From: Saururus chinensis
Taxonomy: Eukaryota; Streptophyta; Magnoliopsida; Piperales; Saururaceae
Direction: 5' to 3'
Assembly (NCBI GenBank): GCA_035235625.1
Contig: CP141140.1
Coordinates: 25,254,685-25,318,684 of the forward strand
Length of the DNA stretch: 64,000 nucleotides
Made by a program: the position numbers and the translations under genes. Shown piece by piece: positions 49,271 to 61,178 of the stretch; positions within the stretch are counted from its first letter, which is position 1; every line of letters starts with the position of its first letter. Below the pieces are notes generated by a model. That model did not search any database. It saw only the letters and a program-made list of their open reading frames with translations, and was not told the origin of the DNA.

Positions 49271-49472
49271 AACATTTTGACAAATGTATCTAAGTGTTGT
49301 AGCATACATGTCAAAATATTTTGACATATGTGCCATCATGGCCAAACACATTGTTAATCTCCTTTCAGCTCCCTCTTGATGACTTGTCGATTTTGATCCA
49401 TTGGTCCCAAGTGTTTTCTTTTTCTTCTATCCACTCACCTTGCTAATTAGTACGATGATATTTCAAACATTT

Positions 49473-49880
49473 CACTACAAAAAAGACTATTAGCGACGCA
49501 ATATAAAGAATCGCTAAAAACTACTATTTGTGACACATATAAAAGTATCAAAGAATAACCATTAGCAATGCTTTTTAAAAAGCACTACTACTAATGGTAC
49601 TATTGGCGACACTTTTAAAAAATGTCACTATTAGTACTACTTGCGACACTTTTAAAAGCGTCACAAATAGTACTTCTATTAGTGACACTTTTGTAAAAGC
49701 ATCACAAAAACTGATACTATTAATGACATTTAAAAAATGCGTCACAAATAAAATAAGGTTATTTGCGACACATTTTAAAAATCCCAAATAGTAGCTATTT
49801 GTGACGTTTTTATAAAATCATCGCTAATAGTGCTACTATTTGTGACGCTTTTTAAAAAGCGTCTCTAATAGTTTTATTTT
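49473..49880. mobile_element. CACTA-like terminus with subterminal inverted repeats
   Basis: cactacaaaaaag at 49473 is the hallmark end of CACTA (En/Spm) elements. It is followed by about seven alternating copies, in both orientations, of ctatttgtgacgctttttaa with gcgtcactaatag. The same motifs recur at 55790-55930 and 63715-63950, so this may be the left end of the whole complex. The coding content, however, is MULE-like, so the superfamily is unsettled. Confidence 0.6.
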
Positions 49881-50014
49881 ATTTAATATTAAAATTTTAA
49901 AAATATAATATATAATTAATAAATATTAATTTTTTAAAAGCCAAATATAATATATTTAACTTAATATTTATTACTTTAATATATAATATATAATAAATAT
50001 AAAAATTAAATAAA

Positions 50015-51200
50015 AACTTCCTACTTTCTCCCGAGTTCTCCTTAGAGCTAGGGTTCACGTTTATGCGTGTGATTGAGAGAGAGAAAGTGAAGAGAGAGAG
50101 AGAGTGGAGAAAGAGAGTGAATATAGAAATATAAAGAAGAGAGTAGAGAGAAGAGAGTGTGAAGAGAGAGAGAAGGGGGTGACGAGAGAGAGAGAGGAGG
50201 GTGACGAGAGAGAGAGAGAAGAGAGAGGGGAGAGGGAAATAAGTGAGAGAGAGGAGAGAGAGAAAAGAGAGTGAAGAGAGAGAGGAGAGAAAGGAGAGAG
50301 AGGAGAGAAAGGAGAGAGAGTGAAGAGAGAGAAGAGATAGAGAGAGGAGAGAGATAGGGAGGAATTTAATTTAATTTTTTAGATTTTTATTAAATATTAT
50401 ATTTTAAAAATAATTACAAAACAAATAAAAATGTATTAGTGACACATAGGAATTTGCATCGCTAATACCTTTGTATACGACAATGTATTGTTGATATAAG
50501 ATATAATTAAATAAAACTAAACAAATTAAATTTCCCTACTCTCTACCTTAGCCTAGGCTCATGTTGACACGCATGGGGGTGAGAGAGAAAGACAGATAGA
50601 TCAGAAAGAGGAGAGAGAGAAGAGGGGGAGGAGAGAGGGGGAGGTTGGGAGAGAGAGAGGAGATAGAGAAGGGAGAGAAGTGAGAGAGGGAGAGAGAGAG
50701 AGGAGACATAGAGAGAGGTTGAAGAGAGAGAGGAGAGAGAAGAAAGATAGGGAGGAATTAAATTTTAATTTTTTAGATTTTTTTATTAAATATTTTATTT
50801 TAAAAATAAAAAAAGAAATAAAATAAAAATACTAGTGATGCATAGGAATTTGCATCACTAATACCCTAGGTATTAGCAACGCATACGACTATGTGTCACT
50901 AGTACCCTTGCGTCACTAATACATTTATTTTATTTTATATTTATTATTTTTAAAATATAAGATATGATTAAATATTCTTAAAAAATCAAAATTAATTTCC
51001 CCTACTCTCTCATCTCTTGTCCTCAGAGTCGGGCTCATGTTGACGCACGGGGGAGAGAGAAAGAAAGAGAGATAAAAAAGTGGAGAGTGGGAAGAGAGAT
51101 TAGAAAGTGGAGAGAGGGAAGAGAGAGAGAAGCGAGAGGAGGGAGGGAGAGAGAGGAGATAGAGAAGAGAGATGTGAGAGAGGGGGAGAGAGAGAGGAAT
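50015..51200. repeat. GA-rich modules 1-3 of a five-unit tandem array
   Basis: Each ~0.5 kb unit has the same parts in order: ccctactctc with a ggctcatgttgacgcatg-like block (about 50020, 50531, 51000), a long (GAGA)n tract, ggaggaatttaattttaatt, an AT-rich stretch, and a gtattagtgacgcataggaa / gcatcactaatac hairpin. The spacings are about 511 and 469 bp. Open frames in the GA tract are low-complexity Ser/Leu artefacts. Confidence 0.85.
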
Positions 51201-51597
51201 CGTGATCAGTTGGTGAAGCTTCACTAGCATAGCCATTGGTGAAGCAACGCTAGCCAATTAGTTATTAAAAGCACGTGAGACCACGTGATTGCAAAGTTTT
51301 AGTTCACACACAACATTACTTGCTTCTCCTTTTCTATGTTACTTCCTTCTGCTTTTCTAGGACAAAATTTTCTCAATGGGGCAGTATTGTTGGACCACGC
51401 CTTAGAGGGAACAGGGACAACCTCCTGTGACAAAGGTGGAAAAGCGGTACTTTGAGAGGCAGGGAGAACAATAGACAATAATTTTGGAAACACGGTGATG
51501 GCTGATGTAGTCGTGTTGTTAGATGATGGTGAAAGGCCAACGGAGGTTGAGAATATGCATTTGGGTGGTGGTACCAGCGGCTAGGATTGAAGACAGA

Positions 51598-53978
51598 TGT
51601 AACACCCCGACCTGGAAACCTGATCCGGACCCAAGGTCATATTAGGAAAACAGAATCAGAGTATATTAAATAATGACAAAAAAAATAAAATCCAAACTGA
51701 CCAGGAGCTGCAGACTTTGTGTTTGAGAGTCGAAATGTTCTTCGACGCACTATGAGCTTTAGTGCTTTGTTGCGCGTAGGTAAGAAGAAACCTAATTTTA
51801 TAACTAATTTGGAACAGGCCAACGTTATCTACCATTGGTTGCCTATGTATGTATTGGATACCATCCACGATATTATTCCAATAGGATCAGATTCAAACGT
51901 AGTTCTGCCTAACGGCTAATACATGCATCAGACATCACAAAATCATATATGATAAAATACGTATATCCTTATATCTGAATATATCATTTGGAGTTAAATA
52001 AAAATCTTATAAATCATCGGAGTCAAACGAAATCCAATAAATCAACGAAATACACATCTCACATAAGTGAGTAGAACACTAAGAAAATTACACATCCCAC
52101 TCTATCATAGAGCGGAGCATAATACACAATAGAGCATATTGGGTCATATGAGTATCAGATCGTATTAGATTTCATTCGACCAAACCGATCATATCAGATC
52201 AGATCGAAGTATATCAGATCACAATAGAGCATTCCAAAGTAATTCGGATCACAACAGAATATATCAAAGTAGATCGAATAGGAACACATCAGTATATATT
52301 AGATCATAGCAAATTATATTACAAATTAAGACGTGTATGCATTTAAATTATATTAAATTAGAAGGTCAGAAAAGCTTACTCCCTTATAGTAGTTCCAGAA
52401 GTGGCAACATTTGGAGTTGCTTGTTTCCTCAGGGCATCTTCCATTTCAAGTCTGGAGCTGGCAGGCAGAACCTCCTCTAACTCCGGAATACTTTTTTCTT
52501 TTCGTGCCCGTAGGCTACAGACAGAACCTCCCCTTACCCAAGAGACACTTCTTGCTTTCCGCCCTCGTAGGTGGTGGACAAAACCTCCCCTTGTTCGGAG
52601 ACACTTCAACCTTCCCATGCCCATAGGCAGTGAATAGAACCTCCCCTTACCCAGAGATACTTCACCCTTCACGTGCCCGTAGGCAGCGGACAGAACCTCC
52701 CCTTGCCCGGAGACACTTCACATGCCCATAGTTGGCAAACAAAACCTCCCCTAGCTCCAAAGACACTTCACCCTTACGTGCCAGTAGGCAACAGACAAAA
52801 TCTCCCATTTTCTGGAGAAACTTTACCCTTCACGAGCTCGTAGGAGGCGGACAAAACCTCCCATTGTCTAGAGACACTTCACCCTTCCCGCGCCCATAGG
52901 CAGTGGATATAACCTCCCCTTACCTAGAGATAACTCACCCTTCATGTACTCGTAGGTGGTGGACAGAACCTACCCTTGCCCGGAGACACTTTACCCTTCA
53001 CATGCCCATAGGCGGCGGACATAACCTCCCCTTGCCCTAGAGACACTTCACCCTTCATGCGCTCGTAAGTGGTGGACATAACCTCCCTTTTTCCAGAGAA
53101 AATTTACCCTTCACGTGCTTGTAGGCGGCGGACAAAACCTCCCCCTGCCCTGGAGACACTTCACTCTTCGCACGCCTGTATGCGGCTGACAAAACCTCCC
53201 TTGCCCCGGGGCATTTTCCCCATATAGGGTCACGAACTCGAGGAATAGATGCTTCTATTGCGTAGAACACCCTCAAATTAGTTAAGAACACCTTTTGAAC
53301 GGAAGAAAACAAATTAAAATAGATTCAGAACGACTCTAGAAACTATCCCAAAATTTTGAACAAAAATGAGAATTTATAAGAAAAAGTGTGCGAGAGTATG
53401 GTGGAAATGGAATACGCGCGCATTGACACGCGCCACATGTTAAGCTCTAAATGGCCAAAAATTGAAGTCGGCACCGCTGCGTGCGGATGCCACATGTCGT
53501 GCAATTTCGCAAGTATGTGATGCGCAGTCGCGGTTTCGCACGCGCGGCACGCGCGGCTTGGCTCTGTTTTGGCTTCGGTGTTGTTGATGTCAACTATTTC
53601 GTCTTTTCTTTAATATTTAATTTATTATTTTAATTAAATACAATTCTATTTTTAAAATGCGATAACTTCTTATCCCAAAGTCGGAATGGTGCATTCTTTG
53701 TACTGATGGACTCATATCGATGAGACCTTCCAAACTAGACCCCACATGGTTATCTCCCACTTTTAAAGTGGGTCCCGTCCATGTGGCATGATTTCCAAGG
53801 TCGTAACTTTCATTCCCAACCCTCATTTTATGTGTTCTTTGATTCGTTGCACTCGTTACTTCAAGCTCTAACCGGATATGAGAATTTCATCCCTTAAAAC
53901 CCTTTAAAATTTAACTAAAATTACATAATTATCCCTAACTTTCTTGGGTTAAGTGTAATCGGAACACAAGATGTCACA
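51598..53978 (-). mobile_element. Solo LTR (minus strand), 2381 bp
   Basis: On the minus strand it starts tgtgacatcttgtg (53978) and ends cggggtgttaca (51598). Flanks acaga (51593-51597) and acaaa (53979-53983) form a 5-bp duplication with one mismatch. The first ~300 bp align by eye with the solo LTR at 13131 (attacatttaacc / attacacttaaccc; ggttaga / agttagg). It carries a tandem array and a run of agatc/gatca motifs at 52130-52330. Confidence 0.8.
52430..53220 (-). repeat. About ten units of a 70-80 bp repeat in the solo LTR
   Basis: Units share cgtaggcggcggacaaaacc, then tccccttgcccggagacact and tcacccttca. They are imperfect, with scattered transitions. The ORFs in both strands here simply read through the repeat. 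Confidence 0.85.
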
Positions 53979-54589
53979 ACAAAGGACTGCAGGAGGGGCA
54001 GTGGGACTGTTGGCCAGTCGCTAACGACAGGGAGGCTGAGGATGCTATTTGTGAATCCTATTTCTGAATTCAACTCTTGCCTCAAACAACTCTATTGTAG
54101 ATGGGAGAAGAATGGCGGGTAAACACTGAGCTACATGTTTCTTATGTTGGACTCTAGTTATGCCCTTCCTGGCCACGTCTAGTACATGTAGAAAATTTGT
54201 AAACAAGCTTATGAGTCTTGTTGTCATTATGCAGAAAGAGGGTAATTTTCTCAATTGAGAATATTATGGAATAGAGGAGGCTCAGAGAGTAGAAACCCAT
54301 ATCACAAATACAAAAATTACTTGTGATGCGTACTGGCGGCCAATCACAAGTGAAGGATTGAAGACGTTGTCGGAGGGGCTGGGCTTGACTCGCGGCTTTG
54401 AAAGCTTCTCTTTTCTTCACTTGTGCTAGATGAGAGAAAGGTTTTAACATAGCATAAGGAAGAAGGGTTTGTTAGGATAACTTTAATCATGGGCTCATTG
54501 AGAAAATTTTGGTAGTGTGGCAAAGGAGAAGCAAGTAACATTGTGTGCAAATTGACACTTTGTAGTCATGTGGTCTCACGTGCTTTGAA

Positions 54590-55765
54590 GAAAGAGGGTA
54601 GAGAGTGTAGCAAGAGAGGAGAGAGAGTAGAGAGAGATAGGGAGGAATTCAATTTTGATTTTTTATATTTTTTTATTAAATATTATATTTTAAAATAATA
54701 AAAATAAAATAAAATAAAATGTATTAGCTACATAGGAATTTGCATTGCTAATACCCTAAGAATTAGCAATGCATGTGCATAGGCATCAATAATAAAAAAG
54801 GTAGTAGAGACATTTTTTCCTATGCGTTGCTAATACATTTATTTTATTTTATATTTATTATTTTTAAAATATAATATATAATTAAATAATCCCAAAAAAG
54901 TTTAAAATTAAATTCACCTATTCTCGTTCTTAGAGCTAGGGCTCACGTTGACGCATGTGTGAGAGAGAGGAGAGAGAGATCAGAAAGAAGATAGAGGGAA
55001 GAGAGAGAGAGGAGAGAGTGAAGAAAGAGAGGGTAGAGAGAGAAGAGATAGCGGGAGAGGAGTGAGAGAGAAAAGAGATAGAGAGAGGGTAGTGAGAGAA
55101 GAGATAGAGAGAGGAGAGAGAGAAGAGATAGAGAGAGGAGACAGAGGGTAGAGAGAACGAAGAGAAGATAGTGGGTAGAGAGAGGAGAGTTAGAGGAGAG
55201 AGTGTAGGGAGAGGGAGGAATTTAATTTTAATTTTTTTAGATTTTTTATTAAATATTATATTTTAGAAATAATAAAAAATAATAACATAAAAGGTATTAG
55301 TGACACATATTCTATGTGTCACTAATACAGAGGGTAGTAGCGACGCTTATTTTATTTTTATTTATTATTTTTAAAATATAAGATATAACTAAACAATTGA
55401 AAAAAAATAAAATAAAATTCCCCTACTCTCTCCCTGATCGTCCTCACAGCCAGGGCTTGTGTTGACGCATGTGGGAGAGAGGAGAGAGAGAAAGAGAGAT
55501 CAGAAAGAGGAGAGAAGGAAGAGAGGTGAAGAGAGAGAGGGTAGGAGAGAAGAGTGAAGAGAGAGGGTAGAAAGAGAAGAGATAGGAGAGAGAGGGTAGA
55601 GAGAGGAGATAGAAAGAGAGGAGGGGAGAGGAGAGAGAAAGGTGAGGAGAGGAGAGAGAGGAGAGAGAGGAGAGGAGAGAGAGTGAGGAGGGAGGTGAGA
55701 GAGAGAGAGGAGGAGAGGGAGAGGGAGAGGGAGAGGGAGAGGGAGAGGGAGAATAGAAGAAAGAA
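54590..55765. repeat. GA-rich modules 3 (rest), 4 and 5
   Basis: Continues the array after the inserted element. The cctattctcgttcttagagc/gacgcatg block is at about 54915 and again near 55420 (spacing 505 bp). Module 5 ends in a pure gagaggga run (55710-55755). Confidence 0.85.
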
Positions 55766-56389
55766 GAGAAGATAGAGATGTTTTTTAAAAAATAATAGTA
55801 TTTGCAACGCTTATGGATAAGCATTGCAAATGGTGCACTTTTTGCGATCATTATCTATAAGCGTCATAAATATTGCACTTTTTGCGTCCCAAAATATCTA
55901 TAAGCGTCATAAGCAATTTTTGATGCTTAAGGAAATGTCACGGATAAAATATTTATTAAAAATATTTATTAAAAATGCCACGCATGTGCCAGCCAAGCAA
56001 CTGGCGCCTATATGGCTTTTTAAAAATTTTTAAGTTGATTTCATCATTTAGAAGGACGAAATTGGTTTTAAGCTGATTTCATCCTTCTAAATGATGAAAT
56101 TGGTTTAAGACCACTTGACCCAATTTTGTCGTTCTGAAGTTGATTTCGTCCTTCTGAACAACAAAATTTCCACACTTATCCCATTTTGGCATTCAGTTGG
56201 TAAAAATGCTGATTTCGTCCTTCTAAAGGACGATTTCATTCGAAACATACACAATTGCATTCATTCCACCCATTCTATGCATAACAAATATAACATTAAA
56301 GTACATTATAGACAAGTATCAAATATGTTACATCACAAGTTGAAAAAATGTTTAGTTTAAAATAAACATATAAAAAAGGTAATGTCATA

Positions 56390-57950
56390 ATCTCCTACGT
56401 CCTCAACCTCATAAACATATAAACCTTGTCCTTGACGGTGCTGTACGAGCTCCTAGCTCCGGCTGGCTTCGGCTCGAGCTTGGGCTGTGGCTCGGGCTCA
56501 GCATAAGTAATAGATGGTACAACACAAGCTGACCGATGCCATCTATAATATAAAATTGGATCTGGCACATGTGCAGTGACCAAAAAAGATGAACCTCGAG
56601 GAGAGCTATACGCTGTTGATGAAGATGGAATATTAGGGAATGAAGAGTGCATCAGCTGCGTCTAATATGATGCACTGACTGAAGCAGTGGTAAGCTACGA
56701 AGGACATCATCATGCTCTCTAAGCATCGACTGACATGATGCTGAAAAGTCCTCGCGCGAAGTACAGGTGTTAAATGCGTCAGTCAAATGCGCATGCGTAC
56801 ATCGAACTAGATGAAGCTATAAAAAAATAAATTAAATATTAAATAAATAATTAATTAACAAATAAGAAAATAATATATGCCCCAATTAACAAAGTTGTAC
56901 TTACCAGAGCTGCCTCAGATATGTCATCTCGCAATGTCGATAATATGGCAGCTTTGGTAAGTACCATCTCCCCTATGATAACAGTGGCTCTCCTATCCTC
57001 CCATCGAGCGATATATGACACATGATGTAAAGTCCAGTTGGCAATATGGCAGCCCTGTCAAGTGATACGATGGACCAACTTGATCGTAGAAGGTGGGACC
57101 CCTTCTCTAGGTTAAACTGAAGCATTACAAGATCCGGCACATACATCTCGTAACATATCAGCGGAGTTCGAGATAGCCAATGACCGTCAGTGCGTAGAGG
57201 AATTTTTTAGTTTAGTTTAATATGTCCTCTGAGTAAGGCTGCCAAATAACCTATAAAATATATAAAGATAGTTTAGTTTAAATAACGACAGAATTTTTTA
57301 AAATAATTATATAAAAAGTTCAACACGACAATAAAATTACCTGGTATGGCCGCTGTAAAAAACTCCCCTCTGTACAAGGAGTTAAATTTAAAAAATAAGT
57401 TCAGCATATGTACATAAAACATTGCTAAATACAACCTATCTCAGCAAAGTGTAAGTGCTCCAACAACAAATATTAAAATTAAAGAATTATACGTGACCAA
57501 AATACCATTTCTCAGCACTGCCCGCATGTACGTGGCTGCTCGTGGTATCTGCAAATAACTATCTTTGTAGCATCGGCTGTCCATCATGGATGTGGCAGTT
57601 CTATTAGGCTTCGCATCAATGGACATCCTGTGACGGGCACGACAGGAGGAGCTCATGTGGACATACAGTCTTACAGGAGTTTTGAGAGCTCCCAAATGAA
57701 ACATCTGTGTCTCTCAACAAGAGCTGTCAATAAAGGCCGATTGAGACGGACGTACTGTAGATGAATGAAATGGCCAAATCCCGCTCGCTCGATATAAGAT
57801 ATTTAAAATTTTAAAATTATAACATAGCGTATATCGTCCAAATTTTTTTTTTTTTAAAAAAGAACCTCCTCTCCAAATAGCAGCAGACCTCCTGCTGTAC
57901 GAGTAAAGAAGCGTCACTAGCGTCACTCTGGCCTAGCCCATATCATTAAT
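56390..57950 (-). pseudogene. Plant mobile domain protein, left copy, broken
   Basis: Downstream of the left transposase on the same strand. It contains ASGIWPFHSSTVRPSQSAFI, then ETQMFHLGALKTPVRLYV and a C-terminal tail near 56650-56400 (FPNIPSSSTAYSSPRGSSF, AEPEPQPKLEPKPAGA). The order matches the right-hand copy. A local duplication (gcgtcactagcgtcact, about 57910) and a poly-T insertion (57845-57858) are unique to this arm. Confidence 0.75.
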
Positions 57951-57959
57951 CGTAAGGAA

Positions 57960-59130
57960 CATATGTGCTTATAGCTAAAATAATACATTTATATAAGTAG
58001 AAGATGTGTAAAATAGTGATGCCTGGATTGACCGCTTTGCCTACACAGCGATAAGGTGCGAGCATGTCAAGTATGCACATATAAGTATGCATCGCAACAT
58101 TTACCATAACCTTTCGGGCACGAATTGATGTCACTTCGTACTGACCCCTGTTGATCCTATTAACTACTCCCCAATTTTTCTTGTTTCCACTCTGGGAGTA
58201 TACGTGGCCATGGAAGAGGCGGCAGAAGATCGTTTAACAATGTACATGATTCCATTAAGACGCTATTTAAACTTTCAGCCGTATTTGTAGTCGTTATGCT
58301 AAATGTCATAAAACCACCGTGGGCAAGGGACCACTATGCAAGATGTTTTGTCCATTTTAGAATCAAACTTTGTGAGTGTATCATTTTTGAACTCCTTATG
58401 TCGATCTAAAATAATGACGATGTTCGTCATGCCCATCAGTACATGATTCCATTAAGAACCATTCTCCATCTTCCTTCCCGACAAGCCCGAATGCAAGAGG
58501 AAATAACTTATTGTTTCTAAAGATATAAGAGCATACAAGTGAGTGACATCAACACTAATCATAGGGATGCAATGTCGAAACCCTGCTATAGACGGCCCAA
58601 ATGCCCAAAATAATTGTTTAAATCTCCTACATATGCCACCATCTGCACGATGTTCTTCATCATCCTCTAAGCGGTAGTAGGTGCTATGATTTACTTCTTG
58701 CACCGCCCTTAGGTATATTGGCAACAATTTATATGATTCTACTTAATCTCCATAAATAGCCTTGATCGCCATATTCCTTGCTACCCATGCTCTCTTATAA
58801 GATATGTCAACATGATACTTCTCCTTCATTCGTTAAATAATTTCCCCTGGTGTGAGAGTTAATTCGGCTTTGATAGTGGGCATTATGACCTTCGAAAATA
58901 AAGGAGGCACTACACTGCCTATGATCCGTGCTAAGTTGGGCATTCCGACATGAAGTACCCACCACCCTTTTTTTATTGAGCCATGCACTCTCCAAGGGCT
59001 TGCCATCAATGCACTTCACTGTACACTCTGACAAATTTGTTCGTACAACCTTGTATTTGACATGATTTTGAATGGAAAACTCCTGCAAGGCACAAATGCT
59101 TCTTTATTCGGCCAACATATAAACATTGCA
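57960..59130 (-). pseudogene. MULE (MuDR-type) transposase, left copy, broken
   Basis: The minus frames give MQEFSIQNHVKYKVVRTNLS (N-terminal DNA-binding region), RNAQLSTDHRQCSASFIFEG, the transposase core entry FWAFGPSIAGFRHCIPMISV followed by DVTHLYALI, and near 58150 NRINRGQYEVTSIRARKVMV (start of the SWIM region). Stops and frameshifts are frequent, and the part between 58440 and 58200 is reduced. It has no separate start codon context. The right copy is better preserved. Confidence 0.85.
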
Positions 59131-59429
59131 TATGTAGGGGGGATGTCCACGATGAAGATATTGATGAAAATGAGGCTAATGAAGGTGGAGATAATATTGA
59201 CGAAGTAAGTGGAGAAGATTCTGACATGAATAAGAAGGGGTCAGAGGTGAAGAAAACGCTCAATCGATGGTTGACGGCGAGGGGGATGATGCAGTAGACA
59301 ATGCTATTGCTGCAAATGATATGAATGGGGATGATGAAGAGCCACCATACTATGAACAAATCACAGATGATGAGATAGATGGGACAGTTAATTCTACAAT
59401 GGAAATATGGACCAACAAAATGAAGATGA
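59131..59429 (+). other. Unduplicated spacer between the two arms
   Basis: About 300 bp present once. The plus strand is acid-rich in its frames (EGDDAVDNAIAANDMNGDDE, then EPPYYEQITDDEIDG), like the acidic N-terminal leader of PMD-linked MULE transposases. It seems to be the N-terminal part of the right-hand transposase, lost from the left arm. Confidence 0.6.
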
Positions 59430-61110
59430 GTTATATGTTGGCCGCATCTTTGAGAATAAAGAAGCATTTATTACAGCCTTGCAGGAGTTTTTCATTCAAA
59501 ATCATGTCGAATATAAGGTTGTACGAAGACATTTTTTAGAGTATACAGTGAAAGTGCATTGATAGCACTTGCCCAAGAGAGTGCATGGCTCAATAAAAAG
59601 GGGTAGTGGGTACTTTAAATTGAAGACATACAAAGGTGACCACATATGTCGGAATGCCCAGTTTAGCACAGATCATAGGCAGTGTAGTGCCTCCTTTATT
59701 TTCGAAGGTCATAATGCTCGCTATCAAAGCCGAATTAACTCTTACACCAGGGGATATTATTCAAAGAATGAAGAAGTATCATGTTGACATATCTTATAAG
59801 AAAGCATGGGCAGCAAGGAATATGGCGATGAAGGCTATTTATGGAGATTGGGTAAATCATATAAATTGTTGCCAATGTACCTAAGGGTGGTGCAAGAAGC
59901 GAATCCTAACACCTACTACCGCTTAGAGGATGAAGTACATCGTGCAGATAGTGGCATATTTAAGCTATTATTTTGGGCATTTGGGCTGTCTATAGCAAGG
60001 TTTCGACATTGCTTCCCTGTGATTGGTGTTGATGCCACTCACTTGTATGACAGATACCCTGGTGGTGCTCTTTATGGCTATAACGGCTATAGATGGAAAC
60101 AATGAGTTATTTCCTCTTGCATTTGGGCTTGTCGGAAAGAAAGATGGAGACAATTGGAAATGGTTCTTAATGGAACTGAGGATCATGTACTGATGGGCAT
60201 GATGAACATCGTCATTATTTCATATCAACATAAGGGGCTTCAGAAGGCCGTGCCTGAGGTTCTTCCTGAGCCTCTGTACCACCATCATTATTGCATCCGT
60301 CACATAAAAGTAAATTTTAAGGAGTTCAAAAATGATACACTGATGGACTTGATTGGGGCAGCAACTTGTGCACTTATAGTAGAAAAGTTTGATACTAAAA
60401 TTGACTTGATTGGTCAAAAGAGTCCTAGGGCAAAACATCTCCTCTTAGGAGGAGAATTGCATCTTGCACAGTGGCCCCTTGCCCACGGTGGTTTTATGAC
60501 ATTTGGCATGACGACTACAAGTATGGCTAAAAGTTGAAATAACATCTTGAAGGGGGCATGAGGATTACGCATGCAGAGTGTCAGCTATCGGCTCATAAAA
60601 TTTTTTGTTAAACGATCTTCTGCTGCCTCTGCCATGGCCACCCCGTATACTCCCAAAGTGAAAGCGATATTGAGAGAGCAAACAAGAAAAATTGGAGAGT
60701 ATATAGTTAATAGGATCAACAGGGGTCAGTACGAAGTGACATCAATTCGTGCCAGAAAGGTTATGGTAAATGCTGTGATGCATACTTATACATGCAACAT
60801 CCCTCAGGTTTATGGTTATCCTTGCTCGTACCTTATCGCCGTGTGGGCAAAGCGGCGGGAGCCAATCCAGACATCAATATTTTACACATCTACTTATAAA
60901 AATTTGTACTCCGCAGAATTTTATTCTCCTTATGCTCAGGAGTATTGGGAGAGGGATATACCTTTTGTGTTATACCCTCTGATAGCAACACGACAACCCG
61001 GTCGCCCACGGTCTGTTCAGATTAGGAATACAATGAGAGATGGTAGAGGAGGATATAAATGTGGGTGGTGTAAACAAAGTGGGCATAATAGTAAATCTCT
61101 TTATTTATTC
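59430..61110 (+). pseudogene. MULE (MuDR-type) transposase, right copy, broken
   Basis: In order: GRIFENKEAFITALQEFFIQ (59437 on), NHVEYKVVRRHF, RNAQFSTDHRQCSASFIFEG, LLPMYLRVVQEANPNTYYRL (about 59860), and the DDE core start LLFWAFGLSIARFRHCFPVI, then GVDATHLY with the first catalytic Asp. Next come QHKGLQKAVPEVLPEPL and HHYCIRHIKVNF. The SWIM region (60790-60870) is TYTCNIPQVYGYPCSYLIAV, and a terminal zinc knuckle reads KCGWCKQSGHNSKS. The second catalytic Asp (expected SDRQKGL) is Tyr, the SWIM His is Tyr, and the last knuckle Cys is gone. Stops occur at 59560, 60104, 60537 and elsewhere. It is inactive. Confidence 0.9.
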
Positions 61111-61178
61111 TATATTTTAGGTATAAGCGCATATGTTCCTTACGTTTAATGATATGATTTTAATTTTCCGTAGATCAT

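Larger units (their letters stand above)
51268..54586. mobile_element. Inverted-repeat element inserted in GA module 3
   Basis: The ends match as inverted repeats over about 120 bp: aaagcacgtgagaccacgtg at 51268 and, on the minus strand from 54586, aaagcacgtgagaccacatg. Both continue to tgttacttgcttctcctttt or its counterpart and to aaaattttctcaatg. The non-LTR interior (51400-51597, 53979-54480) has no recognised gene. A solo LTR sits inside. It is likely a non-autonomous MULE-type or foldback element. Target duplications were not clear. Confidence 0.65.
55790..59130 (-). mobile_element. Left arm of the MULE-PMD inverted duplication
   Basis: The sequence from 59130 down to about 55930 is repeated in opposite orientation from about 59430 to 63690. 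Examples are the gacgaaat...gtccttctaaatga hairpin block (56040-56240 against 63440-63620) and acaattgcattcattccacc (56248) against its complement near 63330. Divergence includes indels and stops. Confidence 0.85.

Noticed and set aside
52376..53312. ORFs on both strands between 52376 and 53312
   Set aside because: They read through a 70-80 bp repeat in a solo LTR.
55358..55851. Long Ser/Leu/Pro-rich ORFs (149 and 135 aa), hinting at a secreted or membrane protein
   Set aside because: They translate a GA microsatellite tract and continue with no domain.
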